Below, one piece after another: positions 33,574 to 42,208 of a stretch of 64,000 bases of DNA. Position numbers and translations under genes: made by a program. The stretch's first letter is position 1, and the number at the start of each line of letters is the position of its first letter. The DNA comes from Alkalibacter saccharofermentans DSM 14828. GTDB taxonomy: Bacteria > Bacillota > Clostridia > Eubacteriales > Alkalibacteraceae. The notes under the pieces were generated by a model, which was given only the letters and a program-made list of their open reading frames with translations, was not told the origin of the DNA and did not search any database. The stretch spans positions 186,001 to 250,000 of the forward strand of contig NZ_FQTU01000001.1 of the NCBI RefSeq assembly GCF_900128885.1, read 5' to 3'.

Positions 33574-34476
33574 TTATTTCTTTTTTATCTTATCCAAGTC
33601 CAAATAAACCGGATCATCACTGATATCTCTTTTAAAATGTTTTTCAAGGGACAATGATTTTTTATAACCTAAATACTTGTGAATTTCTTCCGGTTTGATA
33701 TTGCTTTCGATCAATCTGAGTATGGATGTGTTTCGAATGCTCTTTGAGGTTACGTTGTCTTTAAGCTCTGAATCAACTCTAAGATTCTTAATTATATGCT
33801 GTATTGTCCTAACACTTATTTTATCATTTTTTTGACTTGAGAAAAGGTATTCTGATCCTGTTTTATATCTTTCCGTATTAATATAATCATCAATGGCTCT
33901 TTTGCAATCATCATTAAGCTTAATAGTTTTTTTTGGAGTTATAAGAATTGACCCGTTGTAATCGGAAATTTTTATTTCTGAAATTTCTGAAGCTTTAAGC
34001 GCACAATTTGATATTAGTATCAAAATAGCGATATCTCTATATTTATTCCTGTATCTTATTTTATCAAAAAGTTTGTTCAGTGTCTCTTCGTTAAGGTAGT
34101 TGGGCGCTGCAGATACTGTTTTATATCTTTCTACACTTTCCACAGGATTTTTTTTATCTATAAGATTGACGTATCCCAAATAATCAAAAAAAGATCTCAA
34201 TGAAGTCAGTCTTCGGTTGCTTGTTACGTCACGTTTGTTTTCAACATGTTTAACATGATAAGCAAAGGCATATATATCTTGAGTCTGAACTTTTTTTAAT
34301 AATGATGTCATATCCCCAGAATCAAAGTCAACAGAATCCACATCTGATCTGTTAATTAAAAATACAAAAAACTTTCGTAAATCATAAATATAAGCCTTTA
34401 TGGTTTTTTCAGAAAGCTGCATAATCTCTTTTAAATGGGTAGCGTAGCTGTCAAGAAGCTCTTCACTTTTTTGCAC
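33574..34476 (-). CDS. Tyrosine recombinase-fold protein with degenerate active site
   Basis: A 300-residue protein with the N-terminal core-binding domain (about 1-110, with LSEKTIKAYIYDLRKFFVFL) and the catalytic-domain fold of phage integrase/Xer proteins. By alignment to the intact neighbour, catalytic positions are changed: Arg I is Lys161 (CALKASEI), the His of HxxR is Lys245 while Arg248 stays (SIRNT), the GH His is Tyr271 (LGY), and the nucleophilic Tyr is His280 (LEKHF). It cannot perform the usual chemistry but the frame is intact, so it is probably kept for DNA binding. Start GTG at 34476 follows AGAGGAG. Confidence 0.8.
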   Translation of the reverse strand: MQKSEELLDSYATHLKEIMQLSEKTIKAYIYDLRKFFVFLINRSDVDSVDFDSGDMTSLLKKVQTQDIYAFAYHVKHVENKRDVTSNRRLTSLRSFFDYLGYVNLIDKKNPVESVERYKTVSAAPNYLNEETLNKLFDKIRYRNKYRDIAILILISNCALKASEISEIKISDYNGSILITPKKTIKLNDDCKRAIDDYINTERYKTGSEYLFSSQKNDKISVRTIQHIIKNLRVDSELKDNVTSKSIRNTSILRLIESNIKPEEIHKYLGYKKSLSLEKHFKRDISDDPVYLDLDKIKKK

Positions 34477-34506
34477 TTTAAAAACTCCTCTCATAGACCA
34501 TTTGAT

Positions 34507-34536
34507 AATTGCGCGTATTTTAATATATGCGCAATT
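34507..34536. promoter_or_regulatory. Palindrome between promoter and start of the degenerate recombinase gene
   Basis: AATTGCGC at 34507-34514 and GCGCAATT at 34529-34536 form an inverted repeat with a 14-base A/T-rich centre. It begins about 11 bases downstream of the minus-strand -10 box, a typical repressor operator position. Confidence 0.6.
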
Positions 34537-34547
34537 ACTTTAAATTC

Positions 34548-34577
34548 ATTATAACATAGACAACTTAGAAATTTCAA
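34548..34577 (-). promoter_or_regulatory. Promoter of the degenerate recombinase gene
   Basis: On the minus strand TTGAAA (34577-34572), 18-base spacer, TATAAT (34553-34548). Confidence 0.6.
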
Positions 34578-34595
34578 ATCAATTCTAAAAACATA

Positions 34596-34624
34596 TTGAC
34601 TTATATTAATTTAACCCGTATAAT
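34596..34624 (+). promoter_or_regulatory. Promoter of tRNA-Trp
   Basis: TTGACT at 34596-34601, 17-base spacer, TATAAT at 34619-34624, 18 bases before the tRNA 5' end. Confidence 0.85.
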
Positions 34625-34642
34625 AATACTTGTCTCATTTAT

Positions 34643-34718
34643 AGGGGTATAGCTCAGTTGGTAGAGCAGTGGTCTCCAAAACCACGTGCCGAGGGTTCAA
34701 GTCCTTCTACCCCTGCCA
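34643..34718 (+). tRNA. tRNA-Trp (anticodon CCA)
   Basis: A 76-base cloverleaf with acceptor stem AGGGGTA/TACCCCT, D arm with AGCTCAGTTGGTAGAGC, anticodon loop TCTCCAAAA giving CCA, T loop GGTTCAAGTCC, discriminator G at 34715 and an encoded CCA end. It stands alone, with its own promoter and terminator. Confidence 0.95.
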
Positions 34719-34731
34719 AATCGATATCTAT

Positions 34732-34764
34732 GAAGATGATTACTGATAATCATCTTCTTTTTTT
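34732..34764 (+). terminator. Terminator of tRNA-Trp
   Basis: Perfect 11-bp stem (GAAGATGATTA with its complement) and four-base loop followed by seven T residues. Confidence 0.9.
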
Positions 34765-34770
34765 ATATAA

Positions 34771-34808
34771 AAAATCAGCACTTTAGGAAATTGTGCTGAT
34801 TTTTTGTT
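34771..34808. terminator. Terminator of the purB operon
   Basis: Eleven-bp stem (AAAATCAGCAC at 34771-34781 with GTGCTGATTTT at 34793-34803), A-rich before and T-rich after; it lies 37 bases beyond the purB stop and can work on both strands. Confidence 0.75.
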
Positions 34809-34844
34809 CTGCCTATATCAAATATATTTACTTTAAAAACTTAT

Positions 34845-36275
34845 CTATACGTTGACTTCCCCTTTTTCTCCTAGCAAATCCGCATTTGCTTCAAGAATAG
34901 GCTTTATATGGTTTTCAAACAGTTCTACAACCTGCTCAGGGGCGCGACCGATATACTTGCTGGCATCCAATACGTTTTCCAAGTCTTGCTCGCTTAAATT
35001 GAATGCAGGATCGCCTTTGATTCTCTCGATAAGATCATTTTCCTTGCCTTCAACTTTTACCATTTTACCAGCTTCCATCGAGTGAATCCTGATTCTTTCG
35101 TGCAGCTCTTGTCTATCTCCACCTTTTTTAACACCCTGCATAATGATATTTTCTGTAGCCATAAAAGGGAGTTCTTTTTCAATTCGCTGCTTGATGACCT
35201 TGTCGTATACGACCATTCCTTCTGATATATTTAAACAGATATTTAAAATTGCATCTACTGCAAGGAAAGATTCGGGAATAGCGATCCTTTTGTTGGCTGA
35301 GTCATCCAAAGTCCTCTCGAACCATTGGGTCGAGGCAGTTATTGCCGGATTGAGGGCAGAAATAACGACGTACCTGGCCAATGCCCCAATTCTTTCCGCT
35401 CTCATAGGATTTCTTTTATACGCCATTGCAGATGATCCTATCTGTTTTTTCTCGAAAGGCTCTTCTATTTCCTTTAAGTGTTGAAGCAATCTCATATCGT
35501 TGCTGAACTTGTAAAGGGACTGTGCCACGCTGCTTAGCACGTTGCATACTCTGGAATCAAATTTCCTAGGATACGTTTGCCCTGTAACGGCATAGCTTGC
35601 TTTAAAACCCATTTCCTTTGCTATGAACTCATCCAGCTTTTGTATCTTTTCGTGGTTACCTTCAAAAAGCTCCATAAAGCTTGCTTGCGTTCCGGTAGTA
35701 CCTTTAACCCCTCTTAGCTTGACAGTGTCTAATACAAAGTCGAGCTCTTCAAGGTCCATCAATAGGTCCTGAATCCAAAGGCTTGCTCTTTTACCTACAG
35801 TAGTTAACTGAGCAGGCTGAAAGTGAGTAAAGCCCAAAGTAGGCAGGTCTTTGTACTCAAGGGCAAATTTAGACAGTTTGTCGATGCAGTTTACAAGCTT
35901 TTTCCTTACGTTGAGCAGGCCCTGAGTGTAGACTATAACATCTGTGTTGTCTCCTACATAAGCGCTTGTAGCTCCCAAGTGGATTATGGCCTTTGCATTT
36001 GGACACTGGTCTCCATAAGCATGCACATGAGCCATTACATCATGTCTCAGCTCTTTTTCATATCTATTTGCTGCTTCGTAATCTATATTGTCGACATTGT
36101 CTTCAAGTTCACGTATCTGTTCATCGGTTATATTAAGACCCTGTTCTTTTTCTCCTTTGGCTAAAGCAACCCACAGTTTTCTCCATGTTCCAAATTTGTT
36201 GTCATGAGAAAAAACATAGCTCATTTCCTTTGAAGCGTATCTTTCAATTAACGGACTTATATATTCGTTAGTCAT
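34845..36275 (-). CDS. purB: Adenylosuccinate lyase
   Basis: Cleaves adenylosuccinate to AMP and fumarate, and SAICAR to AICAR, in purine synthesis. The 476-residue protein has HLGATSAYVGDN, LGFTHFQPAQLTTVGKR, TQASFMELF and the superfamily signature GSSAMAYKRNPMRAERIG. It is somewhat longer than the 430-residue bacterial type and resembles the long form. The ATG at 36275 and a TTG at 36278 share one AAGGAGGT site inside the end of the aminotransferase gene, so the two genes are coupled. Confidence 0.94.
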   Translation of the reverse strand: MTNEYISPLIERYASKEMSYVFSHDNKFGTWRKLWVALAKGEKEQGLNITDEQIRELEDNVDNIDYEAANRYEKELRHDVMAHVHAYGDQCPNAKAIIHLGATSAYVGDNTDVIVYTQGLLNVRKKLVNCIDKLSKFALEYKDLPTLGFTHFQPAQLTTVGKRASLWIQDLLMDLEELDFVLDTVKLRGVKGTTGTQASFMELFEGNHEKIQKLDEFIAKEMGFKASYAVTGQTYPRKFDSRVCNVLSSVAQSLYKFSNDMRLLQHLKEIEEPFEKKQIGSSAMAYKRNPMRAERIGALARYVVISALNPAITASTQWFERTLDDSANKRIAIPESFLAVDAILNICLNISEGMVVYDKVIKQRIEKELPFMATENIIMQGVKKGGDRQELHERIRIHSMEAGKMVKVEGKENDLIERIKGDPAFNLSEQDLENVLDASKYIGRAPEQVVELFENHIKPILEANADLLGEKGEVNV

Positions 36276-36279
36276 CAAA

Positions 36280-37482
36280 TCACTCTACCTCCTTGATAAA
36301 CTTTTCTATTCGGTCTATTCCCTTTCCAATCTCTTCCATGCTTGTAGCATAAGATATCCTAACAAACTTGTCTGCTCCAAAAGCTACACCAGGTACCAAT
36401 GCAACTTTTTCGTTGTCCAATATTAAGTTGGCGAAATCCATCGATCCTTTAATTAATGTTCCTCTGTACTTTTTGCCAAACAGCCATGATACGTTGATAA
36501 AGACGTAGAATGCGCCCTTCGGATAGATATAGCTTAACTCTTCTATCTCATCAAGTCTCTCTATGCAGTACTTTCGTCTACTGTCATATTCTGAAAGCAT
36601 TCCGTCCAAAACACATTCAGGACATTTAAGCGCTGCTATTCCAGCGTATTGCGTTATTGACGAAGGATGTGAAACTGCATGTCCTTGAATGGTTCCCATT
36701 GCCTTGGCAACCTCTGGATTTGCTGCAGTATAACCAAGCCTCCAACCTGTCATTGCATGTGATTTCGACATGCCGTTTACCACGATAGTAAGTTTTTTGA
36801 TATCTTCATTGAGCGATGCTATGCTGACGTGCTCATCTCCGTCGTATATAAGCTTTTCGTATATCTCATCGGATACCACATATATCTGATGTTTGACTGC
36901 GATGTCCGCGATTACCTTAAGTTCTTCTATTGAGTAAATTGCACCAACAGGGTTTGACGGCGAATTTATATATATGGCCTTTGTTTTATCAGTGATGCTT
37001 TTTTCAAATGCCTCTCCTGTCAATTTGAAGTCATCTTCCTCTTTTGTTTCGACAAAAACCGGTATTCCTCCTGCTATTCTAACTATTTCGGGATAGCTGA
37101 CCCAGTAAGGAACCGGAACCAGTACCTCGTCGCCTTCATTCAAGATGCTTTGAAAAGCAGTTGAAAGACTGTGTTTTGCTCCGCTATTTACAAGTATCTG
37201 ATCTGGTGTATATGACAGACCGTTGTCATTTTTTAATTTTTCACATATCAATTCCCTAAGTTCCAATATCCCTGTTGCAGGAGTGTACTTTGTATGTCCG
37301 TCTTTTATTGCTTGGATAGCACCCTCTTTTATAAATTCCGGCGTATCGAAATCAGGTTCCCCTGCACCAAATCCTACAACGTCTTCTCCTGATTTTACCA
37401 TTTCTTTTGCTTTGGCAGTTATCGCCAATGTTATTGACGGTTTAGTCTCCGCCACTCTGTCAGAAATCATTTTTTTCATCAT
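36280..37482 (-). CDS. Pyridoxal-phosphate aspartate aminotransferase, class I
   Basis: Cytosolic transaminase, 400 residues. The fold-type I signature is complete: FGAGEPDFDTPEFI near the N-terminus, VNSGAKHSLSTAF, INSPSNPVGA, SDEIYEKLIYDG and the PLP lysine in SKSHAMTGWRLGY near residue 236, with Arg in FVRISYAT. It matches the Ibeta aspartate aminotransferase (AspC/AspB) group. It abuts purB, which needs aspartate as nitrogen donor upstream of its reaction. Confidence 0.9.
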   Translation of the reverse strand: MMKKMISDRVAETKPSITLAITAKAKEMVKSGEDVVGFGAGEPDFDTPEFIKEGAIQAIKDGHTKYTPATGILELRELICEKLKNDNGLSYTPDQILVNSGAKHSLSTAFQSILNEGDEVLVPVPYWVSYPEIVRIAGGIPVFVETKEEDDFKLTGEAFEKSITDKTKAIYINSPSNPVGAIYSIEELKVIADIAVKHQIYVVSDEIYEKLIYDGDEHVSIASLNEDIKKLTIVVNGMSKSHAMTGWRLGYTAANPEVAKAMGTIQGHAVSHPSSITQYAGIAALKCPECVLDGMLSEYDSRRKYCIERLDEIEELSYIYPKGAFYVFINVSWLFGKKYRGTLIKGSMDFANLILDNEKVALVPGVAFGADKFVRISYATSMEEIGKGIDRIEKFIKEVE

Positions 37483-37514
37483 TTTACCTCCGGATTTATT
37501 ATATAATAATATTT

Positions 37515-38336
37515 TTATTTCTTTGAAAGAAATTTATATATATTTTCTACATACGAATATGTTAGTTTTTCCCCACCAATTTGATTCTTTTTTGAAGTAT
37601 CCTCTTGATGAAAATCAGAACCTCCTGTTACCAGCAGGTTTTTATTTTTGCAAATGCCGTAAAATCGAAGCTTATCCTTTTGGGTATGTTTGGGATGGTA
37701 AACTTCGAATCCGTCAAATTCCTCAACAATCAGCTTCTCAATAACCAATTCGTCATCGATTAGGCCTGGATGTGCCAATATAGCTGCTCCATTAAAAGAA
37801 TGTATCATCTGGATTCCTTCAGAAACTGTCAACTTTTCCTTGGACACATAACAGGGCATGCCAGGAGTAAGATACCTCTCAAATGCTTCTTCAAAACTCT
37901 TTACGATTCCCTGTTTTAAAAGCTCTCGGGCAAAGTGAGGTCTTCCTATGCTTTCATTATTTTCTATTATTTCATTTATGGGAATATCTATTCCTATATC
38001 TTTGAATTTTTCAGCCATTTTATATGCCCTGTCAATCCGTTTTTTTCTGAGGTGATTGAGCACATCGTCTAGGCCCGACAGGTCTTTATTTTTGAAATAA
38101 GCTATAACATGTATGTCATGGCCTTCAAATTCACAGCTGAATTCAATCCCCGGCAATACCTCAACGTCGTATTCATCTGCTATCTTCAAAGCTTCAAACG
38201 AACCGTTTAAAGTGTCATGATCGGTTATTGAGATGGCTTTTAGTCTTCTCCGTCGTGCTCTTTCCATTATTTCTCTGGGGGTCAAGACTCCATCGGAGTG
38301 TGATGAATGTATATGTAAATCTGCATATTTATTCAT
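37515..38336 (-). CDS. PHP domain phosphoesterase
   Basis: Metal-dependent PHP-family phosphoesterase, 273 residues. Metal ligands are visible in DLHIHSSHSDGVLTP (residues 6-20), ITDHDTL, PGIEFSCEFEGHDIHVIAYF, AILAHPGL and GGSDFHQ. Relatives hydrolyse 3',5'-nucleoside bisphosphates or short RNA ends (RNase AM/YciV); the substrate here is open. Start ATG follows AAAGGAGAAGCTT. Same strand as its neighbours. Confidence 0.87.
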   Translation of the reverse strand: MNKYADLHIHSSHSDGVLTPREIMERARRRRLKAISITDHDTLNGSFEALKIADEYDVEVLPGIEFSCEFEGHDIHVIAYFKNKDLSGLDDVLNHLRKKRIDRAYKMAEKFKDIGIDIPINEIIENNESIGRPHFARELLKQGIVKSFEEAFERYLTPGMPCYVSKEKLTVSEGIQMIHSFNGAAILAHPGLIDDELVIEKLIVEEFDGFEVYHPKHTQKDKLRFYGICKNKNLLVTGGSDFHQEDTSKKNQIGGEKLTYSYVENIYKFLSKK

Positions 38337-38431
38337 AAGCTTCTCCTTTTAAAATCTTTAAACATTATAGCACAAGTGCAGTTTATACAGAAGTTTTTTC
38401 TTATATATAATCAAATCAATGCCCTCGGAAA

Positions 38432-39208
38432 TCACTCATAAATTTTTATAAAATTGAATAATTCCTTGCATTTGCCTGATTCGTCAATATCTGCAACCAA
38501 TCCGTTAATCTGAACAGGTCCGTATGCAATTGAGTATTTTCCAGGTCTTTTGCTTAAAAAACCTTTCAAAATTATATCCCTATCTACCCCTATGACACCG
38601 TCAAGAGGTCCGGTCATGCCTACATCGGTGATATACCCTGTATAATCATCCAATATTCTGCAATCTGCTGTTTGAACATGGGTATGGGTACCAAAAACCA
38701 ACGAAACTCTTTGAGAACAATAATAACCCATACTGATCTTTTCAGCAGTTGCCTCTGCGTGAAAGTCTAAAATTCTAATCTTTACATCAGATGGTATTTC
38801 CAAAAGAATCTCATCTATTTTTTTAAAAGGGCAATCTAGGCTTTTAAGGTAAACCAGTCCGGATGTATTTATTACCGCAATTTTAGCGCCATTTTTTTCT
38901 TTTATGATATAACCCTTGCCTGGGCATGGATCCGGATAATTTGCCGGACGCAGTATCCAGTCATAATTATCTATATAACCTTCAGTTTCTTTCTTGTCCC
39001 ATACGTGGTTTCCTGTAGTAATTACATCGACTCCCCAGTCAATCATATCCGAGGCGTTCTTTTCGGTTATGCCCAATCCTGACGAAGCGTTCTCTCCATT
39101 CGCTATAGTAAAGTCGATATCAAATTCATCTTGGATGGATTTTAAATTGTCTTTGATTATATTTCTTCCCGGACGACCTACTATATCTCCCAGCACTAAA
39201 ATCTTCAT
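38432..39208 (-). CDS. ymdB: YmdB family metallophosphoesterase
   Basis: Metallophosphoesterase of the TIGR00282/YmdB family, 258 residues, with GDIVGRPGR, NGENASSGLGI, TGNHVWDKKE, DFHAEATAEK and GTHTHVQTAD as metal ligands. In Bacillus the homologue has 2',3'-cyclic-nucleotide phosphodiesterase activity and affects motility and biofilm genes. It follows rny on the same strand, the standard rny-ymdB arrangement. ATG follows AGGATAATGATGAC. Confidence 0.92.
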   Translation of the reverse strand: MKILVLGDIVGRPGRNIIKDNLKSIQDEFDIDFTIANGENASSGLGITEKNASDMIDWGVDVITTGNHVWDKKETEGYIDNYDWILRPANYPDPCPGKGYIIKEKNGAKIAVINTSGLVYLKSLDCPFKKIDEILLEIPSDVKIRILDFHAEATAEKISMGYYCSQRVSLVFGTHTHVQTADCRILDDYTGYITDVGMTGPLDGVIGVDRDIILKGFLSKRPGKYSIAYGPVQINGLVADIDESGKCKELFNFIKIYE

Positions 39209-39309
39209 CTGTCATCATTATCCTTTCTGTTGCATGTTATATTCTAGTATAGCATATTCAGTTGTGTGTTTACTGATATTTGATATAAAAAAAAGGAGAT
39301 ATAATCTCC

Positions 39310-40860
39310 TTATTTTGCGTATTCAATTGTTCTAGTTTCTCTGATTACGTTAACTTTGATTTGTCCTGGATAGTCCATTTCATTCTGGATTTTTTCGGCA
39401 ATTTCTTTAGCTACGTGTATCATTTCGATATCGTCAATTTTATCTGGTTTAACCATGATTCTTACTTCTCTACCGGCTTGAATAGCAAAAGTTTTCTCTA
39501 TACCATCGAATGAGTTTGCAATCTCTTCAAGTTTTTCCAGTCGTTTAATGTAAGAAACCAAGGTTTCTCTTCTAGCTCCCGGTCTTGCCGCTGATATCGC
39601 ATCTGCAGCCTGAACCAGTACAGCTTCAATAGATTTAGCTTCAATGTCACCGTGATGTGCTTCTACAGCATGGATTACCTGTGGGGATTCCTTATATTTT
39701 TTAAGAATATCCACTCCGATATCAATGTGCGGCCCTTCCACTTCATGGTCCACAGCTTTTCCTATGTCATGGAGTAAACCAGCTCTTTTTGCAATTTTGG
39801 AATTTACGCCAATCTCGTCGGCCATAATCCCTGCAAGATGAGCTACTTCAATTGAATGCTTTAGAACATTCTGGCCATAGCTTGTTCTGAATCTAAGCCT
39901 GCCCAGAAGCTTGATGACTTCCGGATGAAGGCCGTGAATGCCTGTATCAAAGCTCGCTTGTTCTCCATCTTCTTTGATTTTCTGTTCGACTTCCTTCTTA
40001 GCCTTGTCCACCATTTCTTCAATTCTCGCCGGATGTATCCTTCCGTCTATAATCAGTTTTTCAAGCGCAATTCGTGCAACCTCTCTTCTGATTGGGTCAA
40101 ACCCTGAAAGGATAACTGCCTCCGGAGTATCATCTATGATAAGATCGATCCCGGTTAAGGTTTCAAGCGTTCTGATGTTCCTTCCTTCACGTCCAATGAT
40201 TCTACCTTTCATCTCATCGTTTGGAAGGTTTACAACAGATACTGTAGTCTCAGCCACGTGGTCAGCAGCACACTTTTGAATTGCGTAAGAAAGGATTTCC
40301 TTTGCTTTTTTGTCCGCTTCCTCTTTGGCAGAGCTTTCGATCTGTTTCATCAATAGAGCAGATTCTCTTCTGATTTTCTTTTCCACGTCATTAAGAAGTA
40401 TTTGTTTTGCCTCGTCAAATGTAAGCCCCGATATCCTTTCAAGCTCTGCAACTTCTTTTTCAATCATTGAAGTTAACTCCGCCTCTTTATTCTTCAGGTC
40501 ATTCATTTTATTTGTTATGCTTTCTTCTTTGCCTTGAATTTGTTCACTTCTTTTATCGATACTCTCTTCTCGTTGTATCAATCTTCGTTCCAACCGCTGA
40601 ATTTCATTTCTTCTTTCCCGGTTTTCCTTTTCCACTTCCATCCTGATATTGTGTGCTTCTTCTTTTGCATTGAAAAGCATCTCTTTTTTTTGCGAGTCCG
40701 CGTCTTTAATTGCGTCTTCTACAATTTTATTTGCAGTTTCTTCAGCGCTGGCGATTTTTCCCTCAGCGATATTTTTTCTATAGAAATATCCTGCAACAAA
40801 AGCGATCAATGTGAAACCAACAATAACAGGTAAGATGTAATTGCCTAATGCCTCGATCAT
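39310..40860 (-). CDS. rny: Ribonuclease Y
   Basis: Membrane-anchored endoribonuclease initiating mRNA decay, 516 residues: N-terminal helix (about 5-24), a long charged coiled coil (about 30-190), a KH domain (GRIIGREGRNIRTLETLTG, around 220) and an HD domain with HDIGKAVDHE and HHGD. The length and the domain order are standard. It has an A/T-rich 217-base leader to recA with no gene. Confidence 0.95.
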   Translation of the reverse strand: MIEALGNYILPVIVGFTLIAFVAGYFYRKNIAEGKIASAEETANKIVEDAIKDADSQKKEMLFNAKEEAHNIRMEVEKENRERRNEIQRLERRLIQREESIDKRSEQIQGKEESITNKMNDLKNKEAELTSMIEKEVAELERISGLTFDEAKQILLNDVEKKIRRESALLMKQIESSAKEEADKKAKEILSYAIQKCAADHVAETTVSVVNLPNDEMKGRIIGREGRNIRTLETLTGIDLIIDDTPEAVILSGFDPIRREVARIALEKLIIDGRIHPARIEEMVDKAKKEVEQKIKEDGEQASFDTGIHGLHPEVIKLLGRLRFRTSYGQNVLKHSIEVAHLAGIMADEIGVNSKIAKRAGLLHDIGKAVDHEVEGPHIDIGVDILKKYKESPQVIHAVEAHHGDIEAKSIEAVLVQAADAISAARPGARRETLVSYIKRLEKLEEIANSFDGIEKTFAIQAGREVRIMVKPDKIDDIEMIHVAKEIAEKIQNEMDYPGQIKVNVIRETRTIEYAK

Positions 40861-41043
40861 ATTGCCTACACCTCCTTTATTATGTTATTGACAAAAAAAT
40901 AAAACTGTTTCACTTTTTCGATGGTATTTCCAAAATCATTAATGGACAGGTTCTAATAATTAACCTGTAGATAACAATCTAATTTTATACTTTTTCTAAA
41001 CATGTGTCAAGCTGATTGATTTTGTATAAAGCCGGGAATATAC

Positions 41044-41072
41044 AAAAGCAGACCGGTTATGGTCTGCTTTTT
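41044..41072. terminator. Terminator after recA
   Basis: Eleven-bp stem (AAAAGCAGACC at 41044-41054 with GGTCTGCTTTT at 41061-41071) and T/A-rich flanks. It lies just beyond the recA stop. Confidence 0.8.
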
Positions 41073-41077
41073 AAGAC

Positions 41078-42100
41078 TTATTTTTCTTCTATAATTTCTT
41101 CATCTTCGCCTTTGACAAGGTTGAAATGTCGCCTAATCTTAAGCTCTATCTCGTTGCATATTTCTGGATTTTCTATCAGGAACTGTTTGGCGTTTTCTCT
41201 TCCCTGACCTAGTTTTTCATTGTTGTATGAGTACCAAGCTCCAGATTTATTGACTATGTCCACTGAGCTTCCTACATCCAAGAGATCTCCTTCTTTGGAA
41301 ATTCCCTTGCCATACATGATATCAAATTCCGCTATTTTAAAGGGAGGTGCCAATTTGTTTTTAACAACTTTAACCCTTGTTCGATTTCCTATCATATCCT
41401 GACCCTGCTTGAGAGTGTCTATTTTTCTGACATCCAATCTTATTGAAGAATAAAATTTAAGAGCTCTTCCTCCGGAAGTGGTTTCAGGATTTCCAAACAT
41501 TATGCCTACTTTTTCACGCAACTGATTTATGAAAACGGCAGTAGTCTTGGATTTATTTATGGATCCAGTAAGTTTTCTTAAAGCCTGGGACATAAGTCTT
41601 GCCTGAAGTCCAACATGGGTATCTCCCATCTCTCCTTCGATTTCTGCCCTTGGTACCAAAGCTGCCACCGAATCCACTACCACAATGTCTACAGCTCCGC
41701 TTCGTACAAGCGCTTCGCAGATTTCAAGAGCCTGTTCTCCCGTATCAGGTTGGGAAACAATCAAGTTGTCTATGTCTACCCCCAATGCCTTTGCATAAAC
41801 AGGATCTAACGCATGCTCCGCATCTATGAATGCTGCATTTCCTCCGTTTCTTTGTGCCTCTGCTATTACATGTAATGCTACAGTAGTCTTACCGGAAGAC
41901 TCCGGTCCATATATTTCCACCACTCTTCCTCTGGGTAGTCCCCCTATCCCGAGTGCGATATCCAATCCGATAGAAGTGGTCGATATTGCCGCTATGTTTT
42001 GATTTGCGGATTGTTCTCCCAGCTTCATAACAGAACCTTTACCAAATTGCTTTTCAATCTGTGTAAGTGCCATTTGCAATGCCTTGTCTTTTTCCATCAT
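41078..42100 (-). CDS. recA: Recombinase A
   Basis: DNA strand-exchange ATPase and SOS co-protease, 340 residues. Walker A GPESSGKTTV, the RecA signature ALKFYSSIRLDVRK and loop L2 region INQLREKVGIMFGNPETTSGG are intact; no intein is present. The C-terminus is acidic (GEDEEIIEEK) as usual. The promoter carries a LexA box. It lies between cinA and rny in the typical Firmicutes order. Confidence 0.97.
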   Translation of the reverse strand: MMEKDKALQMALTQIEKQFGKGSVMKLGEQSANQNIAAISTTSIGLDIALGIGGLPRGRVVEIYGPESSGKTTVALHVIAEAQRNGGNAAFIDAEHALDPVYAKALGVDIDNLIVSQPDTGEQALEICEALVRSGAVDIVVVDSVAALVPRAEIEGEMGDTHVGLQARLMSQALRKLTGSINKSKTTAVFINQLREKVGIMFGNPETTSGGRALKFYSSIRLDVRKIDTLKQGQDMIGNRTRVKVVKNKLAPPFKIAEFDIMYGKGISKEGDLLDVGSSVDIVNKSGAWYSYNNEKLGQGRENAKQFLIENPEICNEIELKIRRHFNLVKGEDEEIIEEK

Positions 42101-42142
42101 GTTATCCCGAATTATCGGTTCACATCCTTTCGCCGATTAATA

Positions 42143-42154
42143 GAACATCTGTTC
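42143..42154. promoter_or_regulatory. LexA (SOS) box of recA
   Basis: GAACATCTGTTC, a perfect GAAC-N4-GTTC match to the Gram-positive LexA consensus, extended by A and T to a 14-bp palindrome-like site. It lies directly downstream of the recA -10 box, where LexA would block transcription. Confidence 0.85.
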
Positions 42155-42162
42155 TGTTCTTA

Positions 42163-42192
42163 ATTATATCTTAACGACCTTTATAAAGTCAA
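42163..42192 (-). promoter_or_regulatory. Promoter of recA
   Basis: Minus strand: TTGACT (42192-42187), 18-base spacer, TATAAT (42168-42163), 63 bases before the start codon. Confidence 0.8.
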
Positions 42193-42208
42193 TTGTTTTT
42201 GACGAATA

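Noticed and set aside
34596..34764. tRNA-Trp next to tyrosine recombinase genes as an integration site of a mobile island
   Set aside because: The tRNA 3' end is not repeated that I can see in the window, no phage, conjugation or cargo genes lie between it and the recombinases, and base composition does not change.
41078..42100. Intein or intron in recA
   Set aside because: The reading frame is continuous, 340 codons, with all RecA motifs uninterrupted.
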